Shown piece by piece: positions 1-11,530 of a DNA stretch of 64,000 bases. The stretch's first letter is position 1; each line of letters starts with the position of its first letter. Source of the stretch: Ceratodon purpureus (lineage: Eukaryota; Streptophyta; Bryopsida; Pseudoditrichales; Ditrichaceae); contig CM026426.1 in NCBI GenBank assembly GCA_014871385.1, positions 108,200,565 to 108,264,564 of the forward strand, read 5' to 3'. Position numbers and translations under genes: made by a program. Below the pieces are notes generated by a model. It had not been told where the DNA came from, did no database searches, and was given only the letters and a program-made list of their open reading frames with translations.

Positions 1-898
1 TTTATTGTTTCGAATGTATGATTCAAACAGTTTTGTACATGTCCATGTTCTGGTTACAGTCTCCATTTTTTTAACTTATTAGCATCAATTATCAAAACAC
101 ATCAATTATTATCCAAATTTGGTTTAAATTTTATGAAATGTTTCCTATTTTTTCCGGAATTTGTTTCATAGTGAAATATTGATAAATGGTCAGCGATATT
201 GATTTATTCAATTATTGAAAAATATACCATGTTAAAATTTTACTATTACAATGAAATTTCAAAGTATATGATTTAACTGTTTTCGGAAAAGCTTGTTGAA
301 TTTTCAGCATCAGGTAAAAACACAAAGACTAAAATCTCATTGGTTCCTTAGTGAATATTGTGTTACAGCTTTCTCTCAATCGATTTATTTTATTTTATTA
401 TAAGGAGCATAAATAAATTTATTGCAAAGATAACATTTAATGTTTTCTTCCCTCAAAACTTAATGTACGTATGGTTTATTAATTCAATGGCTTTTCATTT
501 ATTACAAAACCACTGCTCTGGGTCACTAATAAATAAACAAAACTCTACTAATCTAATCAAAAGCTGTATATTGTAGCGTAACTTATTAGAGGTACGTCAG
601 AATCATAAATGTACAAGACCATAACCATTGAGGACAACGACATCATTACCACTCAGAATGTCGAGTTCGTTATTAAGTTGTCCCGTGGACATCTATTCCA
701 GGAAATAGTGACCAATGAGGTAACTCACTACTCACGAATTCACGGAACTTTCCAGAAAGGAATCGCTGTTCTTATTTTTGTTCTCTCTCCCAAACTCTCA
801 CTTTTCTCCTTCGTCGTCGTCGGATTATCACTCTCTCTCTGTGCACTCAACTCACTCTCTACCTTACACTGCCTGATTTCTCGCAAAACAACTTGAAG
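1..898. other. AT-rich upstream region of the first gene, with a possible 5' exon
   Basis: Positions 1-600 are AT-rich with no recognisable gene. At 609-719 there is an ATG-initiated stretch of 37 codons (begins MYKTITIEDNDIITT) that reads like protein and ends at GAG|GTAACT, a plausible donor. The next gene's ATG at 899 follows an AG in the same phase (phase 0), so this could be an alternative first exon or a short upstream coding exon. Positions 775-860 are CT-rich, as expected of a plant 5' UTR. The exon proposal is inference only. Confidence 0.3.
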
Positions 899-3800
899 AT
901 GGCCATGTCTCCAGAGGATACCAAGCGCGGAGTGAAGCGCATTCAACCCGACACTCACATATTCTCATTCTGTGTTCCACATGACAATTACGAACAAAGC
1001 CACTTACCTGTTTGGAAGGATGCTGCTCGACGTAGAGGAGGCAGATACCAGCACTTGAAGGATGCTCCGGAGCGATTCTGTTGTCTGGAGAATTGGATTC
1101 AGAGGGTTCGAGAGTTCCAGAAGGTAACAGGTCTGCAATGTCCGGATTTCCTTTTGGTTACGCTACTTTGTACCCCGGATTGGGATGGGAACTGGTCCAC
1201 TCGTGCGATCCTCAGCTTCCAAGCTGTAGCGAATGCGAGTGGGATTTTCCACCCACCTCGCATCCCTGGGTGGACACCCCCTCCCGCAATTGTTGTGGAC
1301 TTCCCACCCGCATCTACTGTAAACCCGACTCCCGGTACTCCCCTGTGTGTTTCTCCCACAACCCCTATCTCAGAACCCACCGCAGATCACCCACATTGTT
1401 CCCCTCCACTTTCTTCAGCTGCTCCTCCCACGGCACCAGTTGGAGATCTCTCAGCAACTCCTGTGAACCTCCCTCCCGAAGTTCCTTCTGCTGTTCCTCG
1501 CGAAACAGCTTTGGAGACCCCCACCGCAACCCCTGTCAACTTACCCCCTGGAGCTCACATTGCGGTTCCTCTTACAGAAGCAGTCGCAGCGACTTGCGCA
1601 GTTGAGACTGTCATTACACCTCCCCATCGTCATGTCCGCCCTCGTCTTTCTGTGGATAGAGAAGACAATGTTATACTGAGCAGCAACAACGTAGATGTGA
1701 CTCCCTTAGCAGCGAAGAGCCATACGTCGCAGAAGAAAGTGTGCGCCCCCATTCCGACGGTACAGCTGACACCAGGAGAAGCTGGCGGTACTCGTCTCGT
1801 CAGGTACGTTTTCCTCACTGTTTGTGCTTTGTGTTTTTTGTATGACTCAAAAAAAAAGCGAAAACAACCTTATTTCTGAAAACTGTAGTATATACCATTC
1901 GCAAATTAAATTTAGATCTTCAGAATCTCGTTGGAATGAATTAGGGTAAATGAAGGTGTGTATAGTGACCTGGGTTAGTGATTCATTGTTTGATATCTTT
2001 TCCTGGAATTTATGTGCCATTGTGAACAGCGATCTTCCCACCCCCGCAGCTCCGGTCATTCCCCCCCCCCGGCAACTAAAACCCCGATTCCCGCCAAAGA
2101 GCTTATCGCAGATGTTCCTGCACCTGAAACTATGAAGACACCAAGCGTACCTCCTGTCCTCCATTGCCTTTCCGTTGATGAGGAAGACGTTGTCATTGCG
2201 ATCAGCAGTCACCTCGGAGTGCATCCCTCAGCGGTGATGACTGTTTCGTCGCAGAAGAAGATGTCTCCTCCAACTCCGAAGCTGCACATGAAAAACGGTG
2301 AAGGTGGGACATCTCGTGCGAACAGGTACTTTATCTTATGCATTTTGTTTTTTTACGACTTTTTCTGAACCACAATTCTTTCGTTAAATTTCAGACATAG
2401 TGAAATAAACAGTTCACATCCTTTGGTAGTTGATTTTGGCTTTTCAGTATTGAAATTATTCAAAACAGGTTAATGGAAAGTGAAACTTGATGCGTGTAGA
2501 CGTTTACATATCATTCCCAACATGTTATGCATATCATTTGTTCACATATTTTATCTTGGTGGTATAGTTGATACTACCTGCATTGTGTCGCTGATGCATA
2601 TGTTGTGATTGAATTTTCTCAGCATATGTAGAAACATACGATGCAAGGGAAACATCGACGTCATGTTAATTGTTTGATCTTGAGACATCGTGATGTTACG
2701 TCATTGTTCGTTATTCATTTAATGAGTTCTTGCTATGTCTATTTGTTAAAAACTGACTTATATGGTCGCATGACTAATTGTACCTGCTATAAAAAATGAT
2801 GTAAATTTGCTTGCATGTTATACTTCTTTTGTTGTTTCATCAGTAGTTATATTAGAATCCTTCAAATCACAATGGTATTTCTGCTAGATATGTTCAGGGT
2901 TTAGGCATAATGAGTTTATATCCCGAAAACAACACTAGTCTGTAATTTTTAGAATGAAGTTAAGGTATGAAGAGTGGACTGTAGATTTTTTATTTTTTTC
3001 ATGTTTTAGTTTTGTTTTTTTCTCCCATTTTTAATCAGTGATTTAATTAGCTCGGTTTGTATTCAATGATATCGAATGTGATTTGCACTACTAAATGATA
3101 TCGTTTCTACGTGTTGAGGTCTGCTTACTGCTTTATTGGTGGTTCATTGTTTGCGATATCTTCAATACGTTTCTGCACATACTAGCTGATTGATTTTCAC
3201 TTTCCACCTGTTTTTGACTTTGAAAAGGTTGATTTTAAAAAAAATTGGTAATATCTGTGCTGGAATCTATACAAGTCTGATCTTGTTCGATTGTAAGTGC
3301 TATTGTGCGATGTTGCGGAATGTTAGAGTCTTGCACGTTTGCTAACTACTGAGGTGGGGAGTCCAGTGTGTACTGGCTCATTTAATAGTAACAGTTGGAG
3401 CATCGAAGGAATTGAAGGTTACATTCCGCGAAGTATTGTCACGATGTGCTGTGTGCCATGTTAATGTTTATGCTTTTTTTTGTAGAAGTGGCTCAGCTTT
3501 CCATGATGTTCATTATACTCTATTTCTACTCATACTGTTTTTCTGTTGAATCGATTCATTCTGTAAGCACTCTGGTTCAGCGGTTATGGAGATGGAAAGT
3601 ATGTTTTCGTTTCCTACTATCCTATGCAAGGTCGCTAATCTGCATGTGATGTGGTTGTATAGGAGTTTATATAACACGCGAATTCCACCTAGGGTACGAG
3701 TAGTTCTGGACAATCTGCGGGCTGAGGCTGCAAAACAACCGACCAAGAACACGACCCCAACCGCTGCAGATCCTCCGGAGATCCATCAACGACGTCAAAC

Positions 3801-4302
3801 GACGCCAACATCTTGCAAGAAACGGACTTCTCAACGCCATGTAGAAGGTATGACTATTTATCTTTTTTTTTTTTTTTTTTTTCATTTTTTGCAAACATCG
3901 AAATGCTTCACGATGTAGATGGTAGAATTTATTTCCAGATTTTCCTTTCAGTGATTTAGTTGCCACTATCTAAAGTTCAAACTAATTTATTTTCTTATTC
4001 TAGGTACAGACCCTAATAGGACATCTCAGAGGGTGTCACCTCCACAGCGACGTGCTACACCAGCATCCCCTGTACTCAAAGACAGTAATACTCGTCGCCA
4101 AACGAAGTCAAGTGCAAAAATTACACGTGAAGCTGGGACGTCTCGACAGAAGAACAAACGCAAACAACCGATTGATCCTTCCAAACTAATCGTTCTCAAC
4201 GACGATGACTCATTTGACGATGGATACAATCATCTGTTCAACAACGTCGCTGAGTCTCCTCCAGAGGACTTCACGGAGGATGAGGGGTCTCACGATTCTT
4301 GA
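899..4302 (+). CDS. Spliced gene of unknown function, 4 exons, 554 aa, with a duplicated coding module
   Basis: Proposed join 899-1803, 2050-2325, 3663-3847, 4004-4302 (1,665 nt, exactly 555 codons including stop). Every junction is GT-AG and the phases agree: AG|GTACGT at 1803, a strong polypyrimidine acceptor at 2049, AG|GTACTT at 2325, acceptor at 3662, G|GTATGA at 3847 and acceptor TTCTAG at 4003. The start is the ATG at 899 (a second ATG follows at 905). The protein begins with about 120 residues of mixed composition containing W, C and H. A Pro/Thr/Val-rich low-complexity segment with internal copies of ATPVNLPP follows, and then the LSVD-ED-SQKK module twice. The C-terminal half is Arg/Lys/Ser/Thr-rich and ends in an acidic tail (LNDDDSFDD, EDFTEDEGSHDS). 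I do not recognise a family. The basic and acidic composition would suit a nuclear protein, but that is inference. No lesions are seen, so the gene may be functional. Confidence 0.6.
1646..2325 (+). repeat. Duplicated 158-nt coding module (copies 1646-1803 and 2168-2325)
   Basis: Copy 1 encodes LSVDREDNVILSSN and ends TSQKK...GGTR-VR at the exon 1 donor. Copy 2 encodes LSVDEEDVVIAISS and ends SSQKK...GGTSRANR at the exon 2 donor. Both run exactly 158 nt from the Leu codon to an AG|GTAC donor, in the same reading phase. Equal length, shared donor and shared residues indicate duplication of an exon end together with its donor. Confidence 0.75.
2326..3662 (+). other. Large intron 2 of the first gene
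   Basis: This 1.3-kb AT-rich stretch lies between two phase-matched splice sites. I see no coding signal, foldback or transposon end in it. Its size contrasts with the 246-nt and 156-nt introns either side. Confidence 0.5.
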
Positions 4303-5008
4303 GATCAACTACGACTGTCAGACGGTTATTCGATCCATTTGGGCAGCGATAAGACAGCTAAGATGCGTGGTTTCATATAGAAGGCCTCTAGCTACCGAGG
4401 ATAGGATCAATTTCCATATTTTCGTTTGATGTGTTTCGTTGTTGATGCTACGGCAGAACAGATTGACAGATGTGTTCAGAACTGTAGTTAGACTATGTTG
4501 TGTGGGTCTTTCTCTTCTTCTCTAAACCACTTCCCCCCCCCCCCCCCTTCCTTTTTTCATGTTGTTTAATTTTCTTTCCTTTTTTTTTCTGAGAGTTATC
4601 TTGAAGGCAGTATGTACATACACTAGCCACTCAGAACTGTAGACTAATCTCGGTCAATTTTTATGAGCTTACGCATGTATTATTAATAGCGTACGAAGTT
4701 CAGTATTATGTTTTCATTGAAACTGAGATAGTCGTAGAGTATAATTACAGCTACTGATAATTTTGTGAAGACTTTCAAGCATCTTACTCGAATTATAATG
4801 ATGAATTGGAAAGACATGGACCAGTTTGTATTTGATACTTTGATATAAAAAATACGGTTTTCAAATTTGTTTAGAATTTACTGAATCGTGGATATGATGT
4901 ATGGGACGCATTTTGACATTCTGTGGATCAATGTATCTGTTTGAAATATTTGTAGGTTAGAGATGCCGTAAATTTCCTTGTTGTGTTTAACTTGAGGCGC
5001 TGGACGAA
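4303..5008. other. Intergenic spacer / 3' region, with a poly-C run
   Basis: No convincing coding sequence. A cytosine run lies near 4530-4547, followed by T-rich sequence. It probably holds the 3' UTR of the preceding gene and the promoter of the next. Confidence 0.4.
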
Positions 5009-6387
5009 ATGGAGTTGATAGTGTCTCTGATGGGATGGCGCACACGTGAATCGGAAGAGCTGATCCAAACAGTACAAGACCTCGGAAATCTGAAAAGGTA
5101 TTCTCAAACAATCCATCTCATTTTTTTTAAAGTATTTTCTTATTACCTCTCCAAACTATGTGATAACGTCCACTTTAAAGGTAAACACTAATGTCGACGT
5201 TGTTCTAGGAGCTTGTTCCGATCTACTAACAATTTTTTTTATTTTTTTTGCACGTATGAACATATGCTAACTGGTGCAGTCATTCAGTACGCGGGGAAAG
5301 TTGACGGACCTTTGTAGGAGGAATGTGATGTTTACTGGACTGAACTGAAATGAAAAGATTCAGTTTACATGTGTTAGGTGAAAGAAAATGACAGATGATG
5401 TAACTGTTCAAGCACAAGTGATGCATGCTAAATTTCAATATAAATATGTCGAATACAATGCGTTGTTTTGTATGAGTTTTCATCGCACTTAATTTGCTGG
5501 AGCTAGAATTTGAGAGACATAGCAGAGATAGCATAAGGTAGCACTCTAAGAAATTTGTACATCCTTTTTTTATTTTTTTTTCCTTTTGTGCTTTGATCAG
5601 TTTACTGATTTGGTTTATCTGTGAGGCAGGTATCATGAACAATGATGACAAAGTTAGCGAGGGAGTGCACGATTCAGACGAGGGCGTCGTCGGAGTTCAG
5701 GCACGGGAAGTGAATGAAGAATCCGAAGGGAGGATATCGGTCGCACAAGATCATGGGACTTCTATGAGGGAGTCTTCTACTGAGTTGCATGCTCAAGCCA
5801 TCACCGCAGGACCATCGTCGAAGGTGGTCGGTGAGAGGGATGATGGAGACAGAAGCGGGGACCCAGAACTCCCTTCGGGGGACAACTCGGCGAGGACAGG
5901 CTCTTTGAAGAGAGACATCCAGAGCCTGGGTGAACAAAATCAGGTTGACGCAACAGAGAATACTTCTGGAGTTGAGGAGGTACGAGAAGATGGAAGCTTG
6001 TTAAAAAGAAGGTTCTCGGAATTACAGAAGAAGAGGTCAGAGTACCAAAAGCATTTGGAGTTCATAGATTCTAATCCCAATAAGTATGCGTACTTGAAGT
6101 TGACATTTGAAGAGTTTCTAGCCCAGACTGAGGCACATGAGAGTGAGTTTGAGGAGGGAGAGACTCAGGAAACGATATACAAGGAATTCTTATCCTCACC
6201 GTTACCGAGGCGAGAACGTGAGATTCTGTGGCTTCTTCGAGCTAATCGTTTTGAGTTGGTGCAACGGAGCAAGCTACAATGGAGAGAAAGTGGAGGAAAT
6301 GTTGACGCGGTGGCTGAAGGGATGGAAGAGCAACATGCTGTTCAGACTTCGAAGACGGAAGATCTTCCCGGACCTTCAAAAACATGA
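5009..6387 (+). CDS. Spliced gene of unknown function, acidic coiled-coil-like protein, 291 aa
   Basis: Proposed join 5009-5097 and 5601-6387 (876 nt, 292 codons with stop). Exon 1 starts at an ATG (MELIVSLMGWRTRES) and ends AAAAG|GTATTC. The acceptor at 5600 follows a long T-rich tract and restores the frame. If exon 1 is wrong, an internal ATG at 5635 gives 250 aa. The N-terminal half is Glu/Asp/Ser/Gly-rich and looks disordered. Residues from about 165 to 260 are charged and helical, with heptad-like spacing and motifs such as KRRFSELQKKRSEYQKHLEF and RREREILWLLRANRFEL. No known domain is recognised. It lies 700 bp downstream of the first gene on the same strand; they look like separate genes because the first ends in a clean stop. 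A nuclear or scaffold role is only a guess. Confidence 0.5.
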
Positions 6388-8040
6388 TCGGAAGTTAGCA
6401 CGTGGACTATGTGAATACGTACAATCTCACCCACCTGGCCGTCAGTGATTGTGCTTAGAGTGTTCAATGTTAAGTTGTAGATTTCTATGTGCAGACGATA
6501 TGATTATTTTGGCCATAGAAGTTATTCGCATCTGGTTTTGCTTGTGAACACAGTAGAGTAATGTCGTTGTTCTTCACGTCTACACCCTCTCTAATACATG
6601 TCTTTTTCCTAATATGTGCCCATTATGTAGCACTGGATCATAAATCCCTACGTAGCACATACTTTGGTGTCAGTGGAAACTGATCCAGCAGAATTTATGT
6701 AATGAAATAATGGATAGCTGTCTAGTTGTAAAAGCTCTGTATTTTCCGATACAGGAGACAGTCGGTGAGTGTGTACCGTAGTACGCATTGGAAGCCGGAA
6801 CGCTATAATAAATTGCAGAAATTTCCCTGAAACATCAGTGTCTGGTTCACACCATTTCTCTGACGTTGGTGTTCTTCTGCGTTTTGAAATGGGTAATTTC
6901 AATATAACATTTTAAGTAAATAAAAACTGTAAACAGAATGCCTAGGTCAGTGCTGGTGAAAGTTTACCGTGGAGTGCAATGTGTTCATTACGTAGAGTAG
7001 ATTGCAGAGTGAAATCCACAAATTCAGTCGAACATGAAGTTGTTACTGTTCAACTATAACTTTCAATAAAATGAACGGATACGGAATGATCCTTGATATC
7101 TTCGGAAGCACCCTGAAACTCCACGTATGTGTCACGATTCTGAAATGTATGATTCGGCATAGTATGCAAATGAACATATGTACCTGCAATTGTGTACATT
7201 GTGCACTTCATCCACGGGATCTGTTGATAAACGTTCCTTTTAAAACACGTACAGATTCACTGGGAACTTCAAAAATTACTTCGAGACATCTGAAATCGCG
7301 GAACAGGAGACAACACACTACAGTGACGGAGGAAAATGACACAGTATTGGCCAAGTCATTTATTAATTCACATCGGACATAAACCGGACAGAATGTCATT
7401 TATCCAGACTCCTCTTTGGACGGATTTTCTACTAGTGTGAGTCGAAGCTGATTCACGGTGCTGATGCAGTGGCCACGGCAGTGCGGGGGCCGGCCGAGGT
7501 TGCCTGACTCATCTCCGTGGGTGAGGTTCGAGGCATCTGAACAAGTCGCCAAAACCCCGCGTTAGAATTACTTCCCACTTTGCTTTCTTTCCCTGACTTC
7601 TTTCACTCAGTCACTGCATGTTACAGTTCCTCTGTTTCTGTTGCATTTTCTCTGTTTCTATTGCCGAGTCTGTAGAAGTGATCAGAAGCCTAGATGACAG
7701 TTACCGCTTGTTTTCTCCCGTGGATCTAGATGACCCCCCGGTGACCTTGGTAGGACAGGTTGTAGGGCATTTTGTGTTGTGGCCCACGAATTTCATGGAC
7801 ATTGACATGTCCTTCTCCCAGGCAGTTTAGATCGGTCGAGGTACAGTGTCAGTGCATTTTGTTTCATTCACAATTTTCTCTTCCAGTGAAATGTTTGACC
7901 ATCATTTGCATGACCTGGCATAGTTCTTACAACCGCACTGTTGACTTCTATTAGTCACTACTGTTGCATGATAACCCTAATGTAATTTTCAAATCGTTAA
8001 CTTACTGCAGTCGTAAAAACAGAATCCAGTCACTGGCGTA
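6388..8040. other. Spacer with a small ORF of doubtful coding status
   Basis: Mostly AT-rich sequence without a recognisable gene. At 7618-7830 an ATG ORF of 70 codons starts MLQFLCFCCIFSVSIAE, a signal-peptide-like beginning, and ends with LVGQVVGHFVLWPTNFMDID. The latter part reads like genuine protein, possibly a transposon remnant. A short GC-rich patch (7470-7500) precedes it. I cannot assign a function. Confidence 0.3.
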
Positions 8041-8050
8041 CGTTCAATTA

Positions 8051-8776
8051 TGACTACGCGAAGTGAAGTTCTGGTGACAGAAATACCGAATGAAAATTGG
8101 AACTTGACTAACGGCAGTGAAAGAAACAACTCTAAGAGGACTCTACGTAGTCATCAGAGGATATGGTAGTGACTATATATAGTAAAATACATATGACTCT
8201 GAAGAGTCGCATTATCTGAAGTCTATGTATGACGCAGTCCAGTCACAATCACCTCACTATGCGTAGTGATAAAACCACCAGTCACATCACTGACACCTCA
8301 CTACAATCAGTCATGTCCATTTCGTAATTTCCGCATCGAAGACTACGTATAGTCACTACCATATGGCTCTACCTAGTCATATTATTTGAATTATATGACT
8401 TGAAATAGTCACCGGCACAGTACTATGTGTAGTGATAAAGTCGTTGATATATCGAGTAATGGCTGACTACGCGTAGTCAGATTAGTTAGACGTTATTTCA
8501 GTATTGGTGACTATGGGTAGTTATATGATGGTGACTATAATGAGTCATATTTTCTCCACTGGAAGTATGACTCAAGTAAGTCACCATCTCACTACTATGC
8601 GTAGTAATAAAACTATTCAGTTGATGACTAAGAAATCACTGCAATTAGTCATACAAATGAAGACCCTCAGTTAATATTAGTGATTCCGTAGAGTCAGACA
8701 TTGTTAATTCATAAGAGTGATGGATACCTTTTAAATGACTATTCTGAGTCAACTATCCATGACTCTACGTAGTCAT
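8051..8776. repeat. Array of at least 16 short interrupted palindromes (TGACTA-n-TAGTCA type)
   Basis: Each unit is 14-18 bp with arms close to TGACT and AGTCA separated by about 6 bp, often TACGYG or TATGYG. Copies start near 8051, 8139, 8169, 8194, 8255, 8341, 8364, 8396, 8419, 8463, 8508, 8531, 8568, 8591, 8736 and 8759. The copy at 8463-8480 (CTGACTACGCGTAGTCAG) is a perfect 18-bp palindrome. Spacing is irregular (about 25-130 bp) and the arms are diverged, so this is not a simple tandem satellite. Further half-sites (TGACT, AGTCAC) continue to about 8965. The array lies just downstream of the 3' end of the hAT-like gene. It could be a subterminal cluster of transposase-binding sites or a cluster of bZIP-like sites. 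Confidence 0.75.
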
Positions 8777-9075
8777 ATTTACCCAAGTCCCAGAGCAGGT
8801 CCCTACTTGAGGTCCCAAAACACCATGGGAACGCAGTATCGGGAACAAAAACAGGCCGATGTGACCGCTAGTCAGATTGTCTGGAGCGACTGACTCAAAA
8901 TGACTGGAAACAGTATAAGTCACATTTTGGTTTATGCCCTATTCCAGTCATAAAACCCAGTCACATTGGGCTGGATTTGTTGTAGTGTTTAGAAATCAGA
9001 TAAAGGAAACAAAAGGGAAAAACAAGAAAAAAAATAAATAAATAAATAAAAAAAATGAAGAAGAGACGAACCGGA

Positions 9076-11530
9076 ACACTCCTGTTTGATTCCCTGACCC
9101 ATTGCTGCGAAAGAAGACCACGGCACTCTCTGCCCCTCATGCTCAGCGAAGATGACTTCTTTGCCAACAAGAAAAGCTAGTTGACATTCCGGCTTGTTCA
9201 TGTGGGACTGAAATGCCACAGTTATCTGCTCATGGTTGCACAAAAGCAGTTGCTTAAACGCATAGAAGTCTGAGCCAGCGAAAGAGGTTTCGTCATCAAG
9301 GTAAAGCTCAAAAAACTTCCCCTCACACTTGTGAAGCCCAGATACAAAATCACAAATAAAAACGTTACGCTGTCGAGCGAACTTCAACAATTCATCCACC
9401 ACTTCGAGTAGAGGTAGAATAGCCATCATTCCTAGCAGCACGTAGGGGTCCCGATGCTGCAACAACACGGCCTGCACAGCAACAGCACATCAAGAAGAAA
9501 ACAGTTAGTCGAGGCAGGGTAAGCATGGAAGCTCCATGCGGTGCATGCACCGTAAGCAAAGCAACATCAGCATCAGCAAATCAACGAGAGGCACAACAGA
9601 AGAAGCATAGCATAAGCCACAAGGGGAAGGCACAATACGAGTCCAAGTAAATCATGGCAAAGGCAGCAGCAAAAGACAGCATCAGCAAAAGGCAGCAAGT
9701 TCGGGAAACATAGAAGTTGGAACTGAACTTAAATTTTAGCCAAAAAAAATAAAAAAATAAAAAAAATAAATGAAAATAAACTACAAAACTGAAGAAGCAT
9801 CAGAGGGAAATGAGGTGCTCACCTGGGCCTTTTTCCCCCACTTCTTTTCATTTCTGTCCGCAAACATCTTGGCCATGAGGCTGCGGTATTTGGCCAGCAC
9901 TCGTCTCAGGGGGGAGATCATACTCACCCATCTAGTCTTCACACTTTTCAACATTTTTAAACCTTTTGTTTCCATCAACTGTGCAAGTTTGTAGAACTCA
10001 CTTCTCTTCTTCGGACTGTGAGCAAAGTAATTATACGACAGTCTCAAGAGCTCCTCCGAAGCATCAAATATCGGCATGTCAGACAAGACCTTATAGGCCA
10101 AGTTCAATTTGTGAGCCAAGCAATGCTGTGCATGCACAAAGGGGGCCGAAGTTTCCTTGAGCTGCTTGCTCACGCCTTTACGTTTACCTTGGAAGGCAGA
10201 CACACTGTCAGCCCCAAAACAGACTAGTTTCGAGGCAATGGCATCGGGGGACAATCCTCCATGGACCTCTAGGGCCAAGGTTAGAACTGCCATGAGGCTA
10301 TTAGCTGTGGCTCCATCAGATTCCAACTTTTGGATGGTAAGTAGCAAAGTAAGGCGCTCCCAATCGGAGATTGCATAACAGTGGATTGCAATTCAGGACG
10401 TATTGTCAACCTGCAGAAGTCTCATCGGCTGTAAGTGTAATGAAGCTGGCATTGGAAAGCAGGGACTTGACTCTAACTTTAACAAAGCTGTACATGTGCT
10501 CGGCCATTGTCCAGCCAGATGAATCAGACCAATGATTCCAAGGCAAATTCAGCACATCCAAAAATTGATAAAGACTCTTACGATTCTCAAATTCAAGCAT
10601 GGGGCGACCTTCCTTTAAGCACTAGAATAAGCTAGCGCATTGGACCCGTTTTCTGCGTGCCTCCACAGTGTTGCACTTATCAATTTGCTCCAGAACAGTG
10701 GTGGGGCGTTTGGCAGCGAACAGCAGGAGATTCTTTTTATGTTTCTCGCACCTGTTGTCTTTTTTGAGAGTGTGCTAGCGAGGTTGCATCAAAAGGAGGT
10801 GTCTACCTACATCGCTACAAGAAACGCACTTGACCTGATGCAAAATGCCATCCTGGGCGAGGACGCCTTCACTCCATGGCAGCTTAGCTGCCCACTCCAA
10901 TTGGAACTTCCGGGTTAGGTCGTAGTTCTTCAAAACTGTCCTGCACCTCTTCTTCTTCAACCCCTCCGGATCTTCACCTTTCGTATCCTTGCGGACCCCT
11001 TCTCCTTCTACAATCTGAACCTCCTCTTCCTCGGACTTATAGCCGATGCCTCCAAGGTGACAGATGTCATTGCGAATGACATCGCAACCACTGCTGAGCT
11101 CCACGGGACTCGAATCAGGTGACAGATCCACGACCCCCAGAGTCAACGAGATCAGAACAGTGCCACTCGCTTTGCCGTCCTCTTCGCCATAGCTGCGCTC
11201 GAGATTGAGCCCGTTCATCGCCAACATGTCCAATGCGGTCGAGGAAGCAAGCTGTGGACTCTCTCTGTGAGCATCCTCCGTCCCGCCAACCCTTTCCCGC
11301 TTAATGGAGCTATGGCTTGAGTCCCAGAAACTCCTCAGCGTCGTCTTCTCCCTCACCCTCTTCTTCTCCTTATTCTCCATCTCCCTTGTCTCCTGCAACG
11401 CCTTCCTCGCCGCGGCTTCTATCATCATCTGCAACCTCTGTTGTTTGCGGAGTTTTTTGTTGAGCTTCTCTTTTGCCATAGCCGCTGCTGTCGCTGCCAT
11501 CGCCCCGTCCACGTTCTCCTCAGACTCCAT
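9076..11530 (-). pseudogene. hAT-type (zinc-finger-862-like) transposase gene, broken
   Basis: Read on the minus strand from the ATG at 11530 (MESEENVDGAMAA). Exon 1 (11530-10807) encodes a basic Lys/Arg/Glu-rich coiled-coil-like region, then the block FQLEWAAKLPW and a CVSC motif. Splicing to 10758 (acceptor after a T-rich tract) gives a second zinc-ligand block with CEKHKKNLLLFAAKRP, typical of the TTF/BED-like N-terminus of ZNF862/KIAA1586-type hAT proteins. The core follows with GRPMLEFE, LPWNHWSDSSGWTM, ITLTADETSA, CFGADSVSAFQGK and HAQHCLAHKLNLAYK. A further exon at 9472-9076 follows a donor at 9823. Lesions: an in-frame TAG at 10622-10624, a one-base frameshift near 10406, and TGA at 10393-10395 where NTSW is expected. 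The C-terminal dimerisation region is not found. The gene is non-functional as read. Confidence 0.75.

Noticed and set aside
2041..2135. Apparent frameshift in the poly-C run of exon 2
   Set aside because: Using the acceptor at 2049 rather than 2029 gives a phase-consistent exon, so no sequencing error or frameshift is needed.
7071..7382. 103-codon ATG ORF
   Set aside because: It has no recognisable motif, an ordinary AT-rich setting and no supporting splice or context signals.
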